Part shown: positions 25,793 through 34,536 of the stretch, one piece after another | Position numbering within the stretch: position 1 is the stretch's first letter | Layout of the letters: each line of letters begins with the position of its first letter | Assembly: GCA_965204545.1 (NCBI GenBank) | Contig: CBDBFA010000003.1 | Coordinates: forward strand, 1,612,001-1,676,000 | DNA length: 64,000 bases | Source: JAABVD01 sp965204545 | GTDB lineage: Bacteria > Verrucomicrobiota > Verrucomicrobiia > Opitutales > UBA2995 | Direction: 5' to 3' | Notes under the pieces: generated by a model | What the model was told of the DNA's origin: nothing | Database searches by the model: none | The model's input: the letters and a program-made list of their open reading frames with translations, nothing else | Made by a program: the position numbers and the translations under genes

Positions 25793-27229
25793 TTATTCCC
25801 CCTCCGCACTGGCGATAACTTCATCGATGGATCCCTTGTAAGCGAAATCGTTCTCATTGATGTAATCCAGTTCCCCATCGAGAATCATTTTGAAGCCCTT
25901 TACCGTTTCCTCGATGGAAACGTAGGTTCCGGCAAATCCAGTGAAGACTTCGGCGACATGGAACGGTTGTGACAAGTACTTCTGGATTTTCCGGGCCCGG
26001 TAAACGATTTGTTTATCCTCGGGGCTCAATTCGTCGAGGCCGAGAATGGCGATGATATCCTGGAGGTCCTTGTAACGCTGCAGCACTTTTTGCACGCCAC
26101 GCGCCACTTCAAAATGGCCTTCACCCACAACCGATGGGTCCAGCGCGGTGGAGACGGACCCCAGGGGATCCACAGCGGGATAAATGCCCAACTCGGCGAT
26201 CCGGCGTTCCAAAACGATGGTGGAGTCGAGGTGGGCAAACGTGTTGGCCGGTGCGGGGTCGGTCAAATCGTCCGCTGGAACGTAGACCGCCTGAAAGGAA
26301 GTGATGGATCCGTTCTTGGTGGAAGTGATGCGTTCCTGGAGAATTCCCATCTCCTGCGCCAGGGTCGGTTGGTACCCGACCGCTGAAGGCGAACGCCCCA
26401 AAAGAGCGGATACTTCAGACCCCGCCTGGGAGAAGCGGAATATGTTGTCGATGAACAGAAGCACGTCGAGGTTCTCTTCGTCGCGAAAATACTCGGCCAT
26501 TGCCAGCCCGGACAATCCGACTCGCATGCGCGCCCCGGGCGGTTCATTCATTTGGCCGTAACAGAGCGCCACTTTGGAGTTCTCGATGTTTTCCTGATCG
26601 ATCACCCCGGCTTCCGACATTTCATGGTAAAGATCATTGCCTTCGCGAGAGCGCTCCCCCACCCCGCAAAAGACGGAATATCCCCCGTAAGCCTTGGCGA
26701 TGTTGTTGATGAGTTCCATTATGACCACCGTCTTTCCCACGCCGGCCCCGCCAAAAGCGCCTACCTTTCCGCCCTTGATGAAAGGGCATATGAGGTCGAT
26801 CACCTTGATGCCGGTCTCCAACATTTCCGCCTCGATGCTTTGGTCCACCAACGCGGGAGCTGGCCGGTGAATGGGATAGCGCTTCTCGGATTTCACCTCA
26901 CCGCGCTCATCGACGGGATTTCCCGTTACATCAAAAATGCGCCCCAGCACACTTTCCCCGACGGGAACGGATATCGGTGCCCCGGTATCTACAACTTCCA
27001 TACCCCGGACGAGCCCCTCCGTCGACGACATGGCCACGGTGCGCACGATGGCATTTCCCAAATGTTGCTGCACTTCAAGTACCAAGGAGATGTCGGCCTC
27101 CGGCCCCTTAAAATCAACGTTGAGCGCCTGGTAGATTTCGGGAAGGTTTCCTGGCTCGAACTGAACGTCGACTACCGCGCCGATTACCTGCAAGATTTTG
27201 CCTGTATTTCTCAAATTATCAGTTTTCAT
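25793..27229 (-). CDS. atpD: ATP synthase F1 beta subunit
   Basis: This 478-residue catalytic subunit has the P-loop GGAGVGKTV at about 160-168, GERSREGNDLYHEM, LLFIDNIFRFSQAGSEVSALLGR (Walker B and DELSEED-neighbouring regions) and ALDELSPEDK, a variant of the usual DELSEED lever sequence. ATG 27229 (KTDNLRNTGKILQVIGAVVD) is chosen over an upstream frame opening at 27250 that would extend into atpG. It overlaps the atpG stop by 11 bp, indicating coupling. Confidence 0.97.
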   Translation of the reverse strand: MKTDNLRNTGKILQVIGAVVDVQFEPGNLPEIYQALNVDFKGPEADISLVLEVQQHLGNAIVRTVAMSSTEGLVRGMEVVDTGAPISVPVGESVLGRIFDVTGNPVDERGEVKSEKRYPIHRPAPALVDQSIEAEMLETGIKVIDLICPFIKGGKVGAFGGAGVGKTVVIMELINNIAKAYGGYSVFCGVGERSREGNDLYHEMSEAGVIDQENIENSKVALCYGQMNEPPGARMRVGLSGLAMAEYFRDEENLDVLLFIDNIFRFSQAGSEVSALLGRSPSAVGYQPTLAQEMGILQERITSTKNGSITSFQAVYVPADDLTDPAPANTFAHLDSTIVLERRIAELGIYPAVDPLGSVSTALDPSVVGEGHFEVARGVQKVLQRYKDLQDIIAILGLDELSPEDKQIVYRARKIQKYLSQPFHVAEVFTGFAGTYVSIEETVKGFKMILDGELDYINENDFAYKGSIDEVIASAEGE

Positions 27230-28085
27230 TCGCTGCGGTTGCTGCGGCAATCTCTAGGATTTCCTGGGTAATGGCAGCCTGTCTGGCCTTATTGTAGTCC
27301 AGCGTGAGGCTGTCCACCAAATTGTTGGCATTATCAGTGGCCGTTTTCATTGCCACCATGCGGGCGCTGTGCTCCGAGGCTTTGGTTCCGCGAACCATGG
27401 AGTAGAACTGACGGCGCACATAAAGGGGAAGCAAATCGGTCAGGATCACTTCAACCGAAGGCTCGAAGTTCAATTCGCGGTTATCTTGGACGCCTTTGTC
27501 TATTCCCAAAGTTTCCAATGCTTCGGTGATGCCGGCCAAGGGAAGAAGCGGGACCAGCTTGGGTACCTGCCTGAGGGTGTTGACGAATCGCGGATAGAGG
27601 ACTTCGACGGTGCCGACGGAACCATCTTCGAAGGCCTTGATGGCAAAATCAATGACCACACGCACCTCGGAGAACATTATTTTGTCCGAAACGGCAAAAT
27701 CGGCGATCAGTTCCCTCTGGGTGCGGCTTATGAATTGGGCGGCTTTTCGGCCCACCGTGATGTATTTCACATCCTGGGACTTGGAAGGGAGTTCTCGAAA
27801 CAGATTGGCGTTCAAGGCGCCGCAAAGCCCCCGGTCGGTGCTCAACACAATGATACACCGGGTGTTGGAGCGGCCTTCTTCCAAAAAGGGATGGCTGAAA
27901 TTCATGACCCCCTTGGCAACGGGAGCGAGAATTCGAGCCAACAATTCCGCGTAAGGCCGGCTGGCCAAGGCCGCATCCTGGGCCCGCTTCATCTTTGAAG
28001 CGGCCACGAGTTGCATGGCCCGGGTAATCTGGGCCGTGTTCTTTACCGACTTGATGCGGCGCCTTATGTCGTGCAGATTGGCCAT
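27219..28085 (-). CDS. atpG: ATP synthase F1 gamma subunit
   Basis: The 288-residue central-stalk protein has the paired terminal helices. The N-terminus NLHDIRRRIKSVKNTAQITRAMQLVAASKM and the C-terminus MKTATDNANNLVDSLTLDYNKARQAAITQEILEI are both typical and conserved; STDRGLCGALNANLF lies in the Rossmann-like middle. Rotation of gamma in the beta/alpha ring drives catalysis. It sits between atpA (9-bp gap) and atpD (overlap). Confidence 0.96.
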   Translation of the reverse strand: MANLHDIRRRIKSVKNTAQITRAMQLVAASKMKRAQDAALASRPYAELLARILAPVAKGVMNFSHPFLEEGRSNTRCIIVLSTDRGLCGALNANLFRELPSKSQDVKYITVGRKAAQFISRTQRELIADFAVSDKIMFSEVRVVIDFAIKAFEDGSVGTVEVLYPRFVNTLRQVPKLVPLLPLAGITEALETLGIDKGVQDNRELNFEPSVEVILTDLLPLYVRRQFYSMVRGTKASEHSARMVAMKTATDNANNLVDSLTLDYNKARQAAITQEILEIAAATAANEN

Positions 28086-28094
28086 GGCTATCCC

Positions 28095-29639
28095 CTATCC
28101 GGCATATCCGGATTTCCAGGACTCGATCGCCTCCTTGAGTTCTGCCGTGATGCCGTCCGTGATCTGTTTTTCAGACCGGATTTTTGCCAGCAACGCCTCT
28201 CGGTTGGTCAGGAGGACTTCTTCCAGTGCGGCGATAGCCTGAGTTACCCCGTTGACCTCAATGTCGTCAAAATAGCCATTTTGCACAGCCCACATGAGAG
28301 CTACCTGCACCTCGGCCGGCTTAGGTGAAAATGCCGGTTGCTTGAAGAGTTCGACGATACGCGATCCCCGGTCGAGCTGGGCCTTGGTCTTGGCGTCCAG
28401 ATCCGATCCGAACTGGGCGAATGCCTGTAGTTCCCGGAACTGGGCCAGCTCCAGTTTCACCGTTCCGGCAACTTGTTTGATGGCCTTGATCTGGGCCGCC
28501 GAACCGACGCGGGATACGGAAAGCCCAACCGAGATGGCCGGCCGGATCCCCTGGTTGAACAAATCCGTTTCCAAAAAAATTTGGCCGTCCGTGATGGAGA
28601 TCACGTTGGTGGGAATGTATGCGGCAACGTCACCGGCCTGGGTTTCAATTATAGGCAAGGCGGTGAGCGAACCGTTTCCGTTTTCGGCATTCAATCGAGC
28701 AGCCCTTTCCAGGAGTCGGGAGTGTAAATAGAACACGTCTCCCGGGTAGGCTTCCCGGCCGGAGGGGCGCTTGAGAACGAGAGACATCTGTCGGTAGGCC
28801 ACGGCCTGTTTGGACAAATCGTCATAAATGATGACGGCATCCATTCCATTTTGCATAAACCATTCGCCCATGGCGCAACCGGCATAGGGAGCCAGGTACT
28901 GATTGGCAGGATTATCGGCCGCCGGGGCAGCCACTACTATGGTATATTCCATGGCGCCGTTGGTTTCGAAGGTTCCGATGGTCCTGGCGATGTTGGAGTT
29001 CTTTTGCCCGACCGCTACATAGATGCTGTATACGGGCCGGAAATCCTCGGGAAAGGTGCCGTCGGCATTCTTGGCCTGGTTGTTGATCTTGGCTTGATTG
29101 AGGATGGTGTCGATGGCGATGGTCGTCTTGCCCGTTTGGCGATCTCCGATAATGAGTTCGCGCTGGCCGCGGCCTATGGGAATCATCGCGTCGATCGCCA
29201 TTATCCCCGTTTGCAGGGGCTGGTCCACCGATTTGCGGGGGATGATACCCGGGGCAATTTTCTCCACCGGGTAAAACTCGCTCGCCTCGACAGGGCCCTT
29301 TCCGTCGACCGGTTGGCCCAGGGCATCCACCACGCGACCAAGCAACTTGCGGCCGACGGGAACGGAAAGCAACCGGCCGGTTGTATTTACTTCATCCCCC
29401 TCTTTGAGGCGACTGGTGTCCCCCAATACGACGCATCCCACTTCTTCCTCCTCCAGATTCAAGGCAATTCCGGTAAGGCCCCCTGGAAATTCGATCATTT
29501 CATTGTACATGACCTCGGACAGGCCGTCGATTTTTGCCACTCCATCCCCCACCGATAAAATGATTCCCCTGTTCTTCCGTGTCGTTGCAGTTTCGAGATG
29601 GGCGATTTCCCGTTCGATTTGTTCAATTATTGAGCTCAT
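28095..29639 (-). CDS. atpA: ATP synthase F1 alpha subunit
   Basis: This 514-residue non-catalytic nucleotide-binding subunit has the P-loop GDRQTGKTTIA at about 173-183, the arginine-finger region SVSRVGSAAQIKAIKQVAG at about 380 and IIYDDLSKQAVAYRQ. Its N-terminal beta-barrel follows SVGDGVAKIDGL. Full length; ATG 29639, 18 bp after atpH. Confidence 0.97.
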   Translation of the reverse strand: MSSIIEQIEREIAHLETATTRKNRGIILSVGDGVAKIDGLSEVMYNEMIEFPGGLTGIALNLEEEEVGCVVLGDTSRLKEGDEVNTTGRLLSVPVGRKLLGRVVDALGQPVDGKGPVEASEFYPVEKIAPGIIPRKSVDQPLQTGIMAIDAMIPIGRGQRELIIGDRQTGKTTIAIDTILNQAKINNQAKNADGTFPEDFRPVYSIYVAVGQKNSNIARTIGTFETNGAMEYTIVVAAPAADNPANQYLAPYAGCAMGEWFMQNGMDAVIIYDDLSKQAVAYRQMSLVLKRPSGREAYPGDVFYLHSRLLERAARLNAENGNGSLTALPIIETQAGDVAAYIPTNVISITDGQIFLETDLFNQGIRPAISVGLSVSRVGSAAQIKAIKQVAGTVKLELAQFRELQAFAQFGSDLDAKTKAQLDRGSRIVELFKQPAFSPKPAEVQVALMWAVQNGYFDDIEVNGVTQAIAALEEVLLTNREALLAKIRSEKQITDGITAELKEAIESWKSGYAG

Positions 29640-29657
29640 TTTACTGAAAATTTTCGT

Positions 29658-30053
29658 TTACCGGACGGACTTTGAAAGGTTTGCGAGGCGCCCCGAAACC
29701 GAGGCGTCGTAAAGATCATCCCCTACAGCGATACGGAATCCGGCAATAAGGGATGGGTTTTCCCGCGATTCCAGGATCAGGGTTCTCCGGTATGTATCCT
29801 CCAGGCTCTTTTGGATTTTTGAAATGCTGGCGTCATCCAGAGTGCCGGCATATTCGATCACCGCCTTGCCTCGGTCGATCTCCTTTCTTATATAGTAGAG
29901 GTAGTGTTTCAGAACCGTTTTGAGCTGGCGCGGAGGACGCTTTTTCAGCGCCTGCAAAACTGCTTCAACCTTTTCAGCCGAAACGACTCCGTCTTCCAGA
30001 GAGAGTTGAGCCAGCCCTTTGGCAAACTGCTTCAAATTTTTATCCCTTTGCAC
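29658..30053 (-). CDS. atpH: ATP synthase F1 delta subunit
   Basis: The delta/OSCP-family subunit connects the peripheral stalk to the top of F1. GTG 30053 follows the atpF stop by 1 bp and gives 131 residues starting QRDKNLKQFAKGLAQLSLEDG. ATG 30113 gives 151 residues but overlaps atpF by 59 bp and adds a Pro/Asn-rich leader. Both are shorter than the usual 175-180. The C-terminal block LESRENPSLIAGFRIAVGDDLYDASVSGRLANLS is the diagnostic part. I prefer GTG 30053 but cannot exclude the longer form. Confidence 0.88.
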   Translation of the reverse strand: MQRDKNLKQFAKGLAQLSLEDGVVSAEKVEAVLQALKKRPPRQLKTVLKHYLYYIRKEIDRGKAVIEYAGTLDDASISKIQKSLEDTYRRTLILESRENPSLIAGFRIAVGDDLYDASVSGRLANLSKSVR

Positions 30054-30054
30054 G

Positions 30055-30630
30055 TCAAGAGCCTGCGGGTGTGAGTTCTTCGGCGGCTGATTTGCTGAAG
30101 CGCGATCGTTCATCTTCAGACAAATCCTTGGTCAAGACCTTGGAGGTGGTGTCGATGACCAATCGGACGACTTCTCCACGAACCTCGGTCAGCATTTTAT
30201 TGCGCTCCAGTTCGATGGCTTCCTTGGCCTTGGCAATGATTTCCTCGCTCTTGCCGGCGGCTGCCTCGGTTTGCTTATCCAGGTACAATTTGGCGGTTTC
30301 CCGCGCCTCCCCTAGAATTGTTTGGGCTTCCTGCTGTGCCTTCTGGAGCGTTGCGGCATGCTCTTTTTCCGCGTCTGCCAGCTTTATTTTCATTTCCTCG
30401 GCGTATTGAAGCCCATCGGAGATCTTTTTCTGGCGTTCTTCGATGGTCGCCAACACCGGCTTGAAGGCAAATTTGTAAAGCAGGAAGGCCACGATTCCGA
30501 AATTGACGATCTGGGCGAGGAGAAAGCGTATATCCAACCCGAAAAGGTCAAATATTTGCAGGATCTGGTTGGCCGATTCCTGGCCCCCCGTCGCTTCCGC
30601 GGCAGCTAGAATAATTGCGTTCTCGATCAT
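30055..30630 (-). CDS. atpF: ATP synthase F0 b subunit
   Basis: The 191-residue protein has one membrane helix at about 34-54 (FLLAQIVNFGIVAFLLYKFAFKPV) and a long charged helix to the C-terminus (ERQKKISDGLQYAEEMKIKLADAEKEH and ARETAKLYLDKQTEAAAGK), the normal b-subunit stator. Its N-terminus is a little longer than in E. coli. It lies 54 bp after atpE; the stop is 1 bp before the GTG of atpH. Confidence 0.95.
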   Translation of the reverse strand: MIENAIILAAAEATGGQESANQILQIFDLFGLDIRFLLAQIVNFGIVAFLLYKFAFKPVLATIEERQKKISDGLQYAEEMKIKLADAEKEHAATLQKAQQEAQTILGEARETAKLYLDKQTEAAAGKSEEIIAKAKEAIELERNKMLTEVRGEVVRLVIDTTSKVLTKDLSEDERSRFSKSAAEELTPAGS

Positions 30631-30684
30631 GAAAAACAGGCGGAGAAGGCGCGGGCGCCGGTGGCGCGGCGGCCAAAATCATGT

Positions 30685-30888
30685 CTAAAGAAAAAGAGCA
30701 TAGAAGGCCACGGCCTCGGCTAACGCCATACCGATAATGGCCTGTACGAGGATCTTTCCCGAGGCGCCAGGATTGCGGCCAACGCTCTCGGCAGCTTTGG
30801 CGCCGACGAGACCGACCCCTATTGCGGCTCCCAGACATCCCAATCCTCCCTGTATGCTTCCGGTCATTTGAGCTAGAATTTCAATCAT
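30685..30888 (-). CDS. atpE: ATP synthase F0 c subunit
   Basis: This 67-residue hairpin of two membrane helices is joined by the polar loop GRNPGASGK (about 38-45). The ion-binding carboxylate is Glu58 in GMALAEAVAFYALF. The residue after it is Ala rather than the Ser/Thr of sodium-binding c rings, so proton coupling is likely. Unusually short N-terminus, as common in the family. The gap to atpB is 85 bp. Confidence 0.95.
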   Translation of the reverse strand: MIEILAQMTGSIQGGLGCLGAAIGVGLVGAKAAESVGRNPGASGKILVQAIIGMALAEAVAFYALFL

Positions 30889-30973
30889 TTTTCTTTGAAT
30901 TTTAGGTTAACAGTTGTTGTGGCCACCCCTGCATCGGGTTCTTCCGTCAGGTTTGGTATGGGCCAAAAATTTA

Positions 30974-31846
30974 TCAATGGGCGTGCTCCTCCGAATCGTG
31001 GTTACAGATGAGTCCGATATAAACCGAAACCAGCATGACGAAAACGAGCGCCTGAACAAAGCCGATGAGCAGCTCCAGGAAATAAAAAGGAACGGGAACT
31101 ATCCAACCGATGAGGTTGGTCATGCTGTGAAGCAAGTTTTCTCCGCCAAAGACATTTCCGAATAAACGGAAGGGCAAGGAGACATTTCGAAAAAGGATCG
31201 ATATGACTTCAATGACTCCCACGAAGAGGAAGATGGCCGTCAATAGATAAAACAGGGCGGTGGGGAGTTCCTTTCTGTCGGCCTTGTTGCCGAAAAGGTC
31301 GTAGATCAAAACCCTGGGGCCTGCGTAACGCATCACGAAATAGAGCCAGGCGGCAAAATGGATGACGGCCAGGCCCAACGTCATATTCAAGTCGGCGTTG
31401 CCCGGACGGACGAAGGATTCGAAATGACCCTGCTCGTCCACGTAGCCAATCGTCCCCACCCCGGGGAAAAGGCCGCTCCAATTGTGCATGAGAATGAACG
31501 TGAACAACCCAACCAAAAGCGGGAAGGTCGGTTTGAGCATGCGCGTTCCCACAATCGGTTTAACGATGTCCCGGATGCCCTCAACCAGCGTCTCAACAAG
31601 ATACTGCCCCGTGGTTGGCACCAGTTTGGGTCGCTTTACCAAAGCCCTGATAAGGATGATAATCAGGATGGAAAACACCCAGCTGGTAATCATGGAGTTC
31701 GTCACGGGAAGGCCGAAAACGCTGGTGACCTCGGTGGCCTTGGGACTTAGGGCGGCGCTCGCCTGGGGCTGGGCCCAGAGGCATCCCGCCAGTCCCAGAC
31801 CCAATTGGGAAGCGTGCTTTTTCGATATACGGTATAGGTAGACCAT
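30974..31846 (-). CDS. atpB: ATP synthase F0 a subunit
   Basis: The 290-residue protein has five or six membrane helices; the essential arginine lies in SLPFRLFGNVFGGE at about 233-246 and the last helix region is FYFLELLIGFVQALVFVMLVSVYI. The N-terminus from ATG 31846 begins with a basic stretch and SQLGLGLAGCLWAQPQASA, which could be a signal peptide, as seen in some long a subunits. First gene of atpBEFHAGDC. No atpI gene was recognised upstream. Confidence 0.95.
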   Translation of the reverse strand: MVYLYRISKKHASQLGLGLAGCLWAQPQASAALSPKATEVTSVFGLPVTNSMITSWVFSILIIILIRALVKRPKLVPTTGQYLVETLVEGIRDIVKPIVGTRMLKPTFPLLVGLFTFILMHNWSGLFPGVGTIGYVDEQGHFESFVRPGNADLNMTLGLAVIHFAAWLYFVMRYAGPRVLIYDLFGNKADRKELPTALFYLLTAIFLFVGVIEVISILFRNVSLPFRLFGNVFGGENLLHSMTNLIGWIVPVPFYFLELLIGFVQALVFVMLVSVYIGLICNHDSEEHAH

Positions 31847-32028
31847 GCCTGAAAACCAGGTCAGCGGATTAAAAGTTAATTTGATTGATGAAACGTGGAA
31901 ACGGGGTCAATCTTCATTTGTAATAATAATTCCCTAAACCTCTGATATTAACTTAACTGAACTTACCGATAAAGGTCTCTTCTGAATAACGAAGCGAAAG
32001 GCGTTAAGCCTATCAGCATCCTGAGCTC

Positions 32029-32250
32029 ATGTCCAAGTCTTCCGATATCACGGGGTCGCTTTACAAGAGCCGGAAGCTCAGGCGATGGCGTTCGACCGGG
32101 TTGCGGCCGGAGGGACCGGGCAAGGTTGCGACGAAAAGTGTGCAAATGAGGCGATTGGCCTTCAGCAGCTTTTCCTTTGCCGTGACCATGACCCTGATCA
32201 TCGCAGTGTGTGGCCAATTATTGATCATGAGCCTTTTCCAATGGCTCTAG
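32029..32250 (+). CDS. Possible small membrane protein, doubtful
   Basis: This 73-residue frame has a basic N-terminal half and one hydrophobic segment (about 45-68, SFSFAVTMTLIIAVCGQLLIMSLF). Its TAG stop (32248-32250) is the left end of the MITE-like element, so the frame may be a gene cut short by insertion or chance. It is divergent from the atp operon. No ribosome binding site is clear, and no family is recognised. The rest of the 31847-32247 stretch shows nothing else. Confidence 0.25.
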   Translation: MSKSSDITGSLYKSRKLRRWRSTGLRPEGPGKVATKSVQMRRLAFSSFSFAVTMTLIIAVCGQLLIMSLFQWL

Positions 32251-32621
32251 TGTGGCGTCCTAAAAAAAATCACCACAGAGAGGGAAGAAAAGGAAGAAGG
32301 AAGAAGGAAGAAGGATGAAGGTGCTGAAATTAATCGTGATCGTGATCATGATCGTGATCGAAAGGAAAGGAGTGATGGAGTGGTGGAATTGACATTGGCG
32401 AAGAGCGCCTAGGTCACTAACTGGCAACTAGCTATAACGCCAACGGCGTTGAACTCCAAAGCCCAGTGTCGCGTAGCACACGCTGGGTAAGAAAAGGAAA
32501 AAATTACGAACCCCAACGGGGTTCCACAAAAATGGTGATCGTGGTGGGGAATATCCTGAAGGCAAATTCATAGGAAAAAGATCCGTCCATGGTGGGAACG
32601 AATTAACGGGACCCCACACTA
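32248..32621 (+). mobile_element. MITE-like element with TAGTGTGG inverted ends
   Basis: The left end TAGTGTGGCGTCC (32248-32260) and right end GGGACCCCACACTA (32608-32621) are inverted repeats with one or two mismatches. Between them lie CACCACAGAGAGGGAAGA, a purine-rich tract, GCTGAAATTAATCGTGATC with GATCRT-type hexamer repeats, a GGAGTGATGGAGTGG stretch, and a tail that matches 6930-6994. There is no ORF of transposase type. Other copies or fragments are at 6807-6994, 13787-13821, 25050-25080 and 47125-47240. The element's two terminal TAGs are the stop codons of trmB (minus strand) and of the small frame at 32029. Non-autonomous mobile element is inferred; no clear target duplication was found. 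Confidence 0.55.
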
Positions 32622-33254
32622 AATCAGCTTCGCCGTCACCTCGAAAGACTTTCCCCGGGTCAGGGTTTGAAACACGGTGGTGGCCACCTCGGGAAAGGCT
32701 TGCGGCCGACAAGAGCGCCATTCATCCGAAGCCAGAATCAGTTCCCTGGTCCATTCCATAAATCCGGCCTGGTCCGATTTTATATGCAGCTTGGCTGAAC
32801 TCTGGCATACTTCCGCCAAAGCCTTGAGAAAGTCCGCCTGAATTATGCGGTTTTTCAAGTGCCTCTTTTTGGGCCAAGGGTCCGGATAAAGAATCCAGAT
32901 TTTCACCAGCTTCGCCGTCCGCGGCAGAAATTTTAAAAATTCCATGGCCTCTGCACATAGAAACCAGAGATTTTTTGCCTGGGACCTATCCGCTTTGATA
33001 ACGGCCCGGTCAATCCGGAGCCTGTTGACGTCGATACCGACACAAAACTCCTCGGGAAACCGCTCGGCATATGCGGTTAGAAAATGTCCGTGACCACACC
33101 CGATTTCCAGGGTAATGGTTCGGAGACCTTTCAGGCGGGATTCGAGCAATACTTTCAATTTTCGCTGCCGCTGTTCGATCTGCCAGCGAACTTTCGGATC
33201 CATGCGCGCCGTCAACGCGGGGTCGGTTGAATGAATGAAAAGGCGTGTAGCCAT
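32619..33254 (-). CDS. trmB: tRNA (guanine-N7)-methyltransferase
   Basis: The 211-residue SAM-dependent enzyme has the SAM-binding EIGCGHGHFLTAYAERFPE at about 51-69, GIDVNRLRI, and the catalytic/tRNA motif WILYPDPWPKKRHLKNRI at about 120-137. It makes m7G46 in tRNA variable loops. It follows the PhoR-like gene by 3 bp. The stop TAG (32619-32621) is the right end of the MITE-like element, so the last residues may have been set by the insertion. Confidence 0.95.
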   Translation of the reverse strand: MATRLFIHSTDPALTARMDPKVRWQIEQRQRKLKVLLESRLKGLRTITLEIGCGHGHFLTAYAERFPEEFCVGIDVNRLRIDRAVIKADRSQAKNLWFLCAEAMEFLKFLPRTAKLVKIWILYPDPWPKKRHLKNRIIQADFLKALAEVCQSSAKLHIKSDQAGFMEWTRELILASDEWRSCRPQAFPEVATTVFQTLTRGKSFEVTAKLI

Positions 33255-33257
33255 GCT

Positions 33258-34532
33258 TTACTGAACCGGTAATTTGAAAGTAATGCGGAGCCCCCCGCCC
33301 TCGACGTTCTCTCCCAATACACTGCCCCGATGGAGAGCAATGATGCGATTGACAATACTCAGGCCCAAGCCCGTTCCTCCCTTTTCCCGGGAGCGCCCCT
33401 TGTCGACGCGGTAAAACCGCTCAAATATTCGGGGGAGATCCGTTTCGGGGATCCCGAAACCATTATCTTCCACCCATACCGTCGCTTCCCGGTTATCGCG
33501 CCGCGTTCCAATGGTCAAAGTGGAATTTTCCGGGGTATATTTGATCGCGTTGTCCACCAGATTTTCCAAGACCTGTCCCAGTTTGCTTTCGTCAGCCAAA
33601 ACCGCTATTTCATATTCAGGCAATTCCAGATTAAGGGTCATACCATGCCCTTCCATCCGGTCGGTCAGATTGGCCAACACCTCCCTGATCAGCGCGTTCA
33701 GCCGAACCATGGTCCAGTTGCGGCCCTTTTCGGTTGACTCGATTTTGGTCAGGGACAAAAGGTCCATCAAGAGGTTGTACATACGTTCGACGTTCTTCCT
33801 TAACTTATTGATAAACTTTAACTTACGTCCATTCGGCATCAGGTCGAAATCCTGGTTGAGAGTGTCCACATAACCCTTGATGATGGTGAGGGGCGTCCTC
33901 AATTCGTGGGATACATTGGCCACAAATTCACGGCTGGCCGATTCCAGTTCCTTTTGCCGGGTGATTTCAAAGAAAATGAGCAAGGTCAAGTCATCCGATT
34001 CCGGATTATCCTTTCCCAAATGAGCCCCTGAAACGCGCACCCACCTGCTTTCATCGGCCTGTATGAGCTCGATTTCACTGGATTGCGGGGCTTCGCCCCG
34101 CTTGATCAGGTTTACCGTTGTCAGGAGATCCGAACTGGTGAAGAGAACCTCCAAACGCTGTCCCTCTATCTCTGAATCCTTGATCCAGTTGGAGAATGAA
34201 TTGCGCAAGGCATTATTGGCTAAAATTATGCGGTTGCGGTCATCCAGTATCAGCGCCCCTTCCAACATATTGGCCAAGATGGCTTCCAACTGCTCCAAAT
34301 GGCTGGCGCGCGATTGCCGTAATTGTGAGTTCTCCTCGATCATCCGGTTGATGATCCCGGTCAACCGGAGCACATGCTTGGACCCCAGCAGGATATGGCC
34401 CTTTGCGGAGAGATAACGTTGCCTGGCCTCAAGGGATTCGGCCAGATTCCTTACGTAATTCCGGTAGAGCAGATACCGTCGGATGTAGACGAGCAGCAGA
34501 ACCAGTAAAAATACGATCAGGAAGACATCCAT
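33258..34532 (-). CDS. PhoR-like sensor histidine kinase
   Basis: The 424-residue protein has one N-terminal membrane helix (about 3-18), a short linker, a PAS-like domain (about 80-195, LEQLEAILANMLEGALILDDRNRIILANNALR) and a HisKA domain with SHELRTPLTIIKGYVDTL (His209). An ATPase domain follows with N-box DNAIKYTP, G1 VEDNGFGIP, F FERFYRVDKGRSR and G2 GGTGLGLSIV. This is the PhoR/ResE class. With a single helix and no periplasmic sensor it may sense through partners, as PhoR does through PstSCAB/PhoU. It lies 4 bp after the regulator gene and 3 bp before trmB. Confidence 0.9.
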   Translation of the reverse strand: MDVFLIVFLLVLLLVYIRRYLLYRNYVRNLAESLEARQRYLSAKGHILLGSKHVLRLTGIINRMIEENSQLRQSRASHLEQLEAILANMLEGALILDDRNRIILANNALRNSFSNWIKDSEIEGQRLEVLFTSSDLLTTVNLIKRGEAPQSSEIELIQADESRWVRVSGAHLGKDNPESDDLTLLIFFEITRQKELESASREFVANVSHELRTPLTIIKGYVDTLNQDFDLMPNGRKLKFINKLRKNVERMYNLLMDLLSLTKIESTEKGRNWTMVRLNALIREVLANLTDRMEGHGMTLNLELPEYEIAVLADESKLGQVLENLVDNAIKYTPENSTLTIGTRRDNREATVWVEDNGFGIPETDLPRIFERFYRVDKGRSREKGGTGLGLSIVNRIIALHRGSVLGENVEGGGLRITFKLPVQ

Positions 34533-34536
34533 CCCC

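Noticed and set aside
25345..31846. A sodium-type ATP synthase
   Set aside because: The c subunit has Ala after the key Glu58 rather than the Ser/Thr of sodium-binding rings.
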